64,000 nucleotides of DNA from Rhodobacteraceae bacterium bin131 (GTDB lineage Bacteria; Pseudomonadota; Alphaproteobacteria; Rhodobacterales; Rhodobacteraceae), in assembly GCA_002239085.1 (NCBI GenBank), contig MPNP01000002.1:1-64000 (forward strand), given 5' to 3'. Shown one piece after another: positions 63,180 to 64,000 of the stretch. Within the stretch, counting starts at the first letter, position 1, and each line of letters begins with the position of its first letter. The notes beneath the pieces were generated by a model that was given only the letters and a program-made list of their open reading frames with translations, searched no databases and was not told the DNA's origin. The position numbers and the translations under genes were made by a program.

Positions 63180-64000
63180 TTAATGAGTATCTGGTGGGTT
63201 TTCAGATTCTTCTTGAGATTCATGATTGTCTGGTGCTTCTGGTTCATTCTCTATCATTGTGGAATCTACTTTGGCGACTGAAACTATTTTTGAGTCTTCA
63301 GGCAATCGCATGATTTTGACTCCACCTGCAGTTCGAGAACGATAAGATATATTTTCTGTCCCGCATCGAATCACCTGTCCTTGGTCAGTAACCAAAATGA
63401 TTTGATCTTCTGGAGTGACTTTAATAAACGCAACACAACCACTCACCTTATTTGCTTTCACACCAAAACCTCCGCGGTTGACTTTTTGCGGAAACTCATG
63501 ACAAGAGGTGAGTTTGCCTGATCCATCCTGGGTAATCACTAATATCGTTTCTTCCGTTTCTGAAAGTTTATCTGAAATAGACTCTACGGGCAATGCGCTA
63601 AACAATGGAAGTGAAAAAGCGTCTTCACTCGGTGCTTCATTTTCGCTTGGATCGTTTCGTTTGCTTTTGAGAAAAGCCAGCCTCTCTTCATGTGTCATGT
63701 CAATTGACCTAACTGGGACCATACCGATTAGTGCATCATTTCTTTTACACCGAATGCCTCGAACCCCAAGAGAGCTACGACTCTTCACTTCTCGAAGCAA
63801 TCGCGCCGGAAAACGAATGGCTTGTCCATTTCTTGTAGCTAAAATTAAATCATGGTCATTTGTTGTGAGGCAAGTTTCAACTAATTGCTCTCCTTTTTCA
63901 ATGTTGAAAGCAATCTTACCATTTGATTGAATATTTTTAAATTCCTGTAGACTTGATTTGCGTACATTTCCATTTGAATAAGCAAAGACAATATAGTTTT
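63180..64000 (-). CDS. gyrA: DNA gyrase subunit A, C-terminal part, cut by window edge
   Basis: The frame is open to the end of the window on the minus strand. The visible part is the beta-pinwheel DNA-wrapping domain: repeats like HDLILATRNGQAIRFPARLLREVK, GVRGIRCKRNDALIGM, and ILVTDQGQVIRCGTENISYRSRTAGGVKIMRL. It ends in an acidic tail (about 30 residues, many E, D and N), commonly found in GyrA. The catalytic tyrosine lies outside the window. Confidence 0.92.
   Translation of the reverse strand, partial: NYIVFAYSNGNVRKSSLQEFKNIQSNGKIAFNIEKGEQLVETCLTTNDHDLILATRNGQAIRFPARLLREVKSRSSLGVRGIRCKRNDALIGMVPVRSIDMTHEERLAFLKSKRNDPSENEAPSEDAFSLPLFSALPVESISDKLSETEETILVITQDGSGKLTSCHEFPQKVNRGGFGVKANKVSGCVAFIKVTPEDQIILVTDQGQVIRCGTENISYRSRTAGGVKIMRLPEDSKIVSVAKVDSTMIENEPEAPDNHESQEESENPPDTH

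Overview
The window is AT-rich DNA from an alphaproteobacterium, probably marine or host-associated and Rhodospirillales-like (this placement is inference). The lineage call rests on several family choices: a Cox15-type heme A synthase, a class II DAHP synthase, a DUF3553 protein, an olsB-olsA pair, ccmE-ccmF-ccmH, rplM-rpsI close to argC, and an S9 with an acidic N-terminal extension. The first 665 bases are visibly more GC-rich and are the tail of an insertion-sequence transposase.

Layout. (1) 1-665: IS transposase C-terminus. (2) 1178-12441: a catabolic island with a ribose-type ABC importer (binding protein, two different permeases, double ATPase), a zinc alcohol dehydrogenase, a YjlB-like cupin, an aldehyde dehydrogenase, a GMC oxidoreductase, a VOC protein and a second MDR dehydrogenase interrupted by an in-frame TGA. 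(3) 12811-20186: a class I CoA-transferase, a Dabb protein, and isovaleryl-CoA dehydrogenase plus both methylcrotonyl-CoA carboxylase subunits (leucine degradation). A palindromic element built on TAACTAGTTA, or its two halves spaced by AA, lies in front of three of these transcription units. (4) 20363-20647: tRNA-Leu(UAA) split by a 198-nt group I intron. (5) 20626-26433: a MobA/MocA-like nucleotidyltransferase, a dimethylglycine-dehydrogenase-like protein, a PQQ-type sugar dehydrogenase and DAHP synthase. (6) 26589-35701: a complete reductive pyrimidine degradation operon (PreT, PreA, hydantoinase, N-carbamoyl amidohydrolase) enclosed by its own NMT1/Tau-type ABC transporter.

(7) 35774-50221: mostly housekeeping genes: ornithine-lipid acyltransferases, DUF3553, gamma-carbonic anhydrase, gmk, trmJ, ctaA, an M32 carboxypeptidase, a crotonase, a thioesterase, rplM-rpsI, murI, argC and ccmE-ccmF-ccmH. 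A PaaG-like isomerase follows at 50289-51065. (8) 51069-56160: a plastic region with a tandemly duplicated surface-lipoprotein gene. Each copy carries an 11-G tract directly after the lipobox cysteine; one copy is in frame and the other out of frame, the arrangement expected of a phase-variable contingency locus. Between and beyond the copies lie IS1595 and IS630 remnants, a 52-bp near-perfect palindrome and a second dispersed repeat. (9) 56179-64000: M20 peptidase, mnmA, ligA, a NifU-like scaffold, gluQ and the 3' part of gyrA.

The strongest candidates for a closer look are the poly-G lipoprotein pair, the Azoarcus-type group I intron in tRNA-Leu(UAA), and the operator-linked catabolic island, whose substrate I cannot name.
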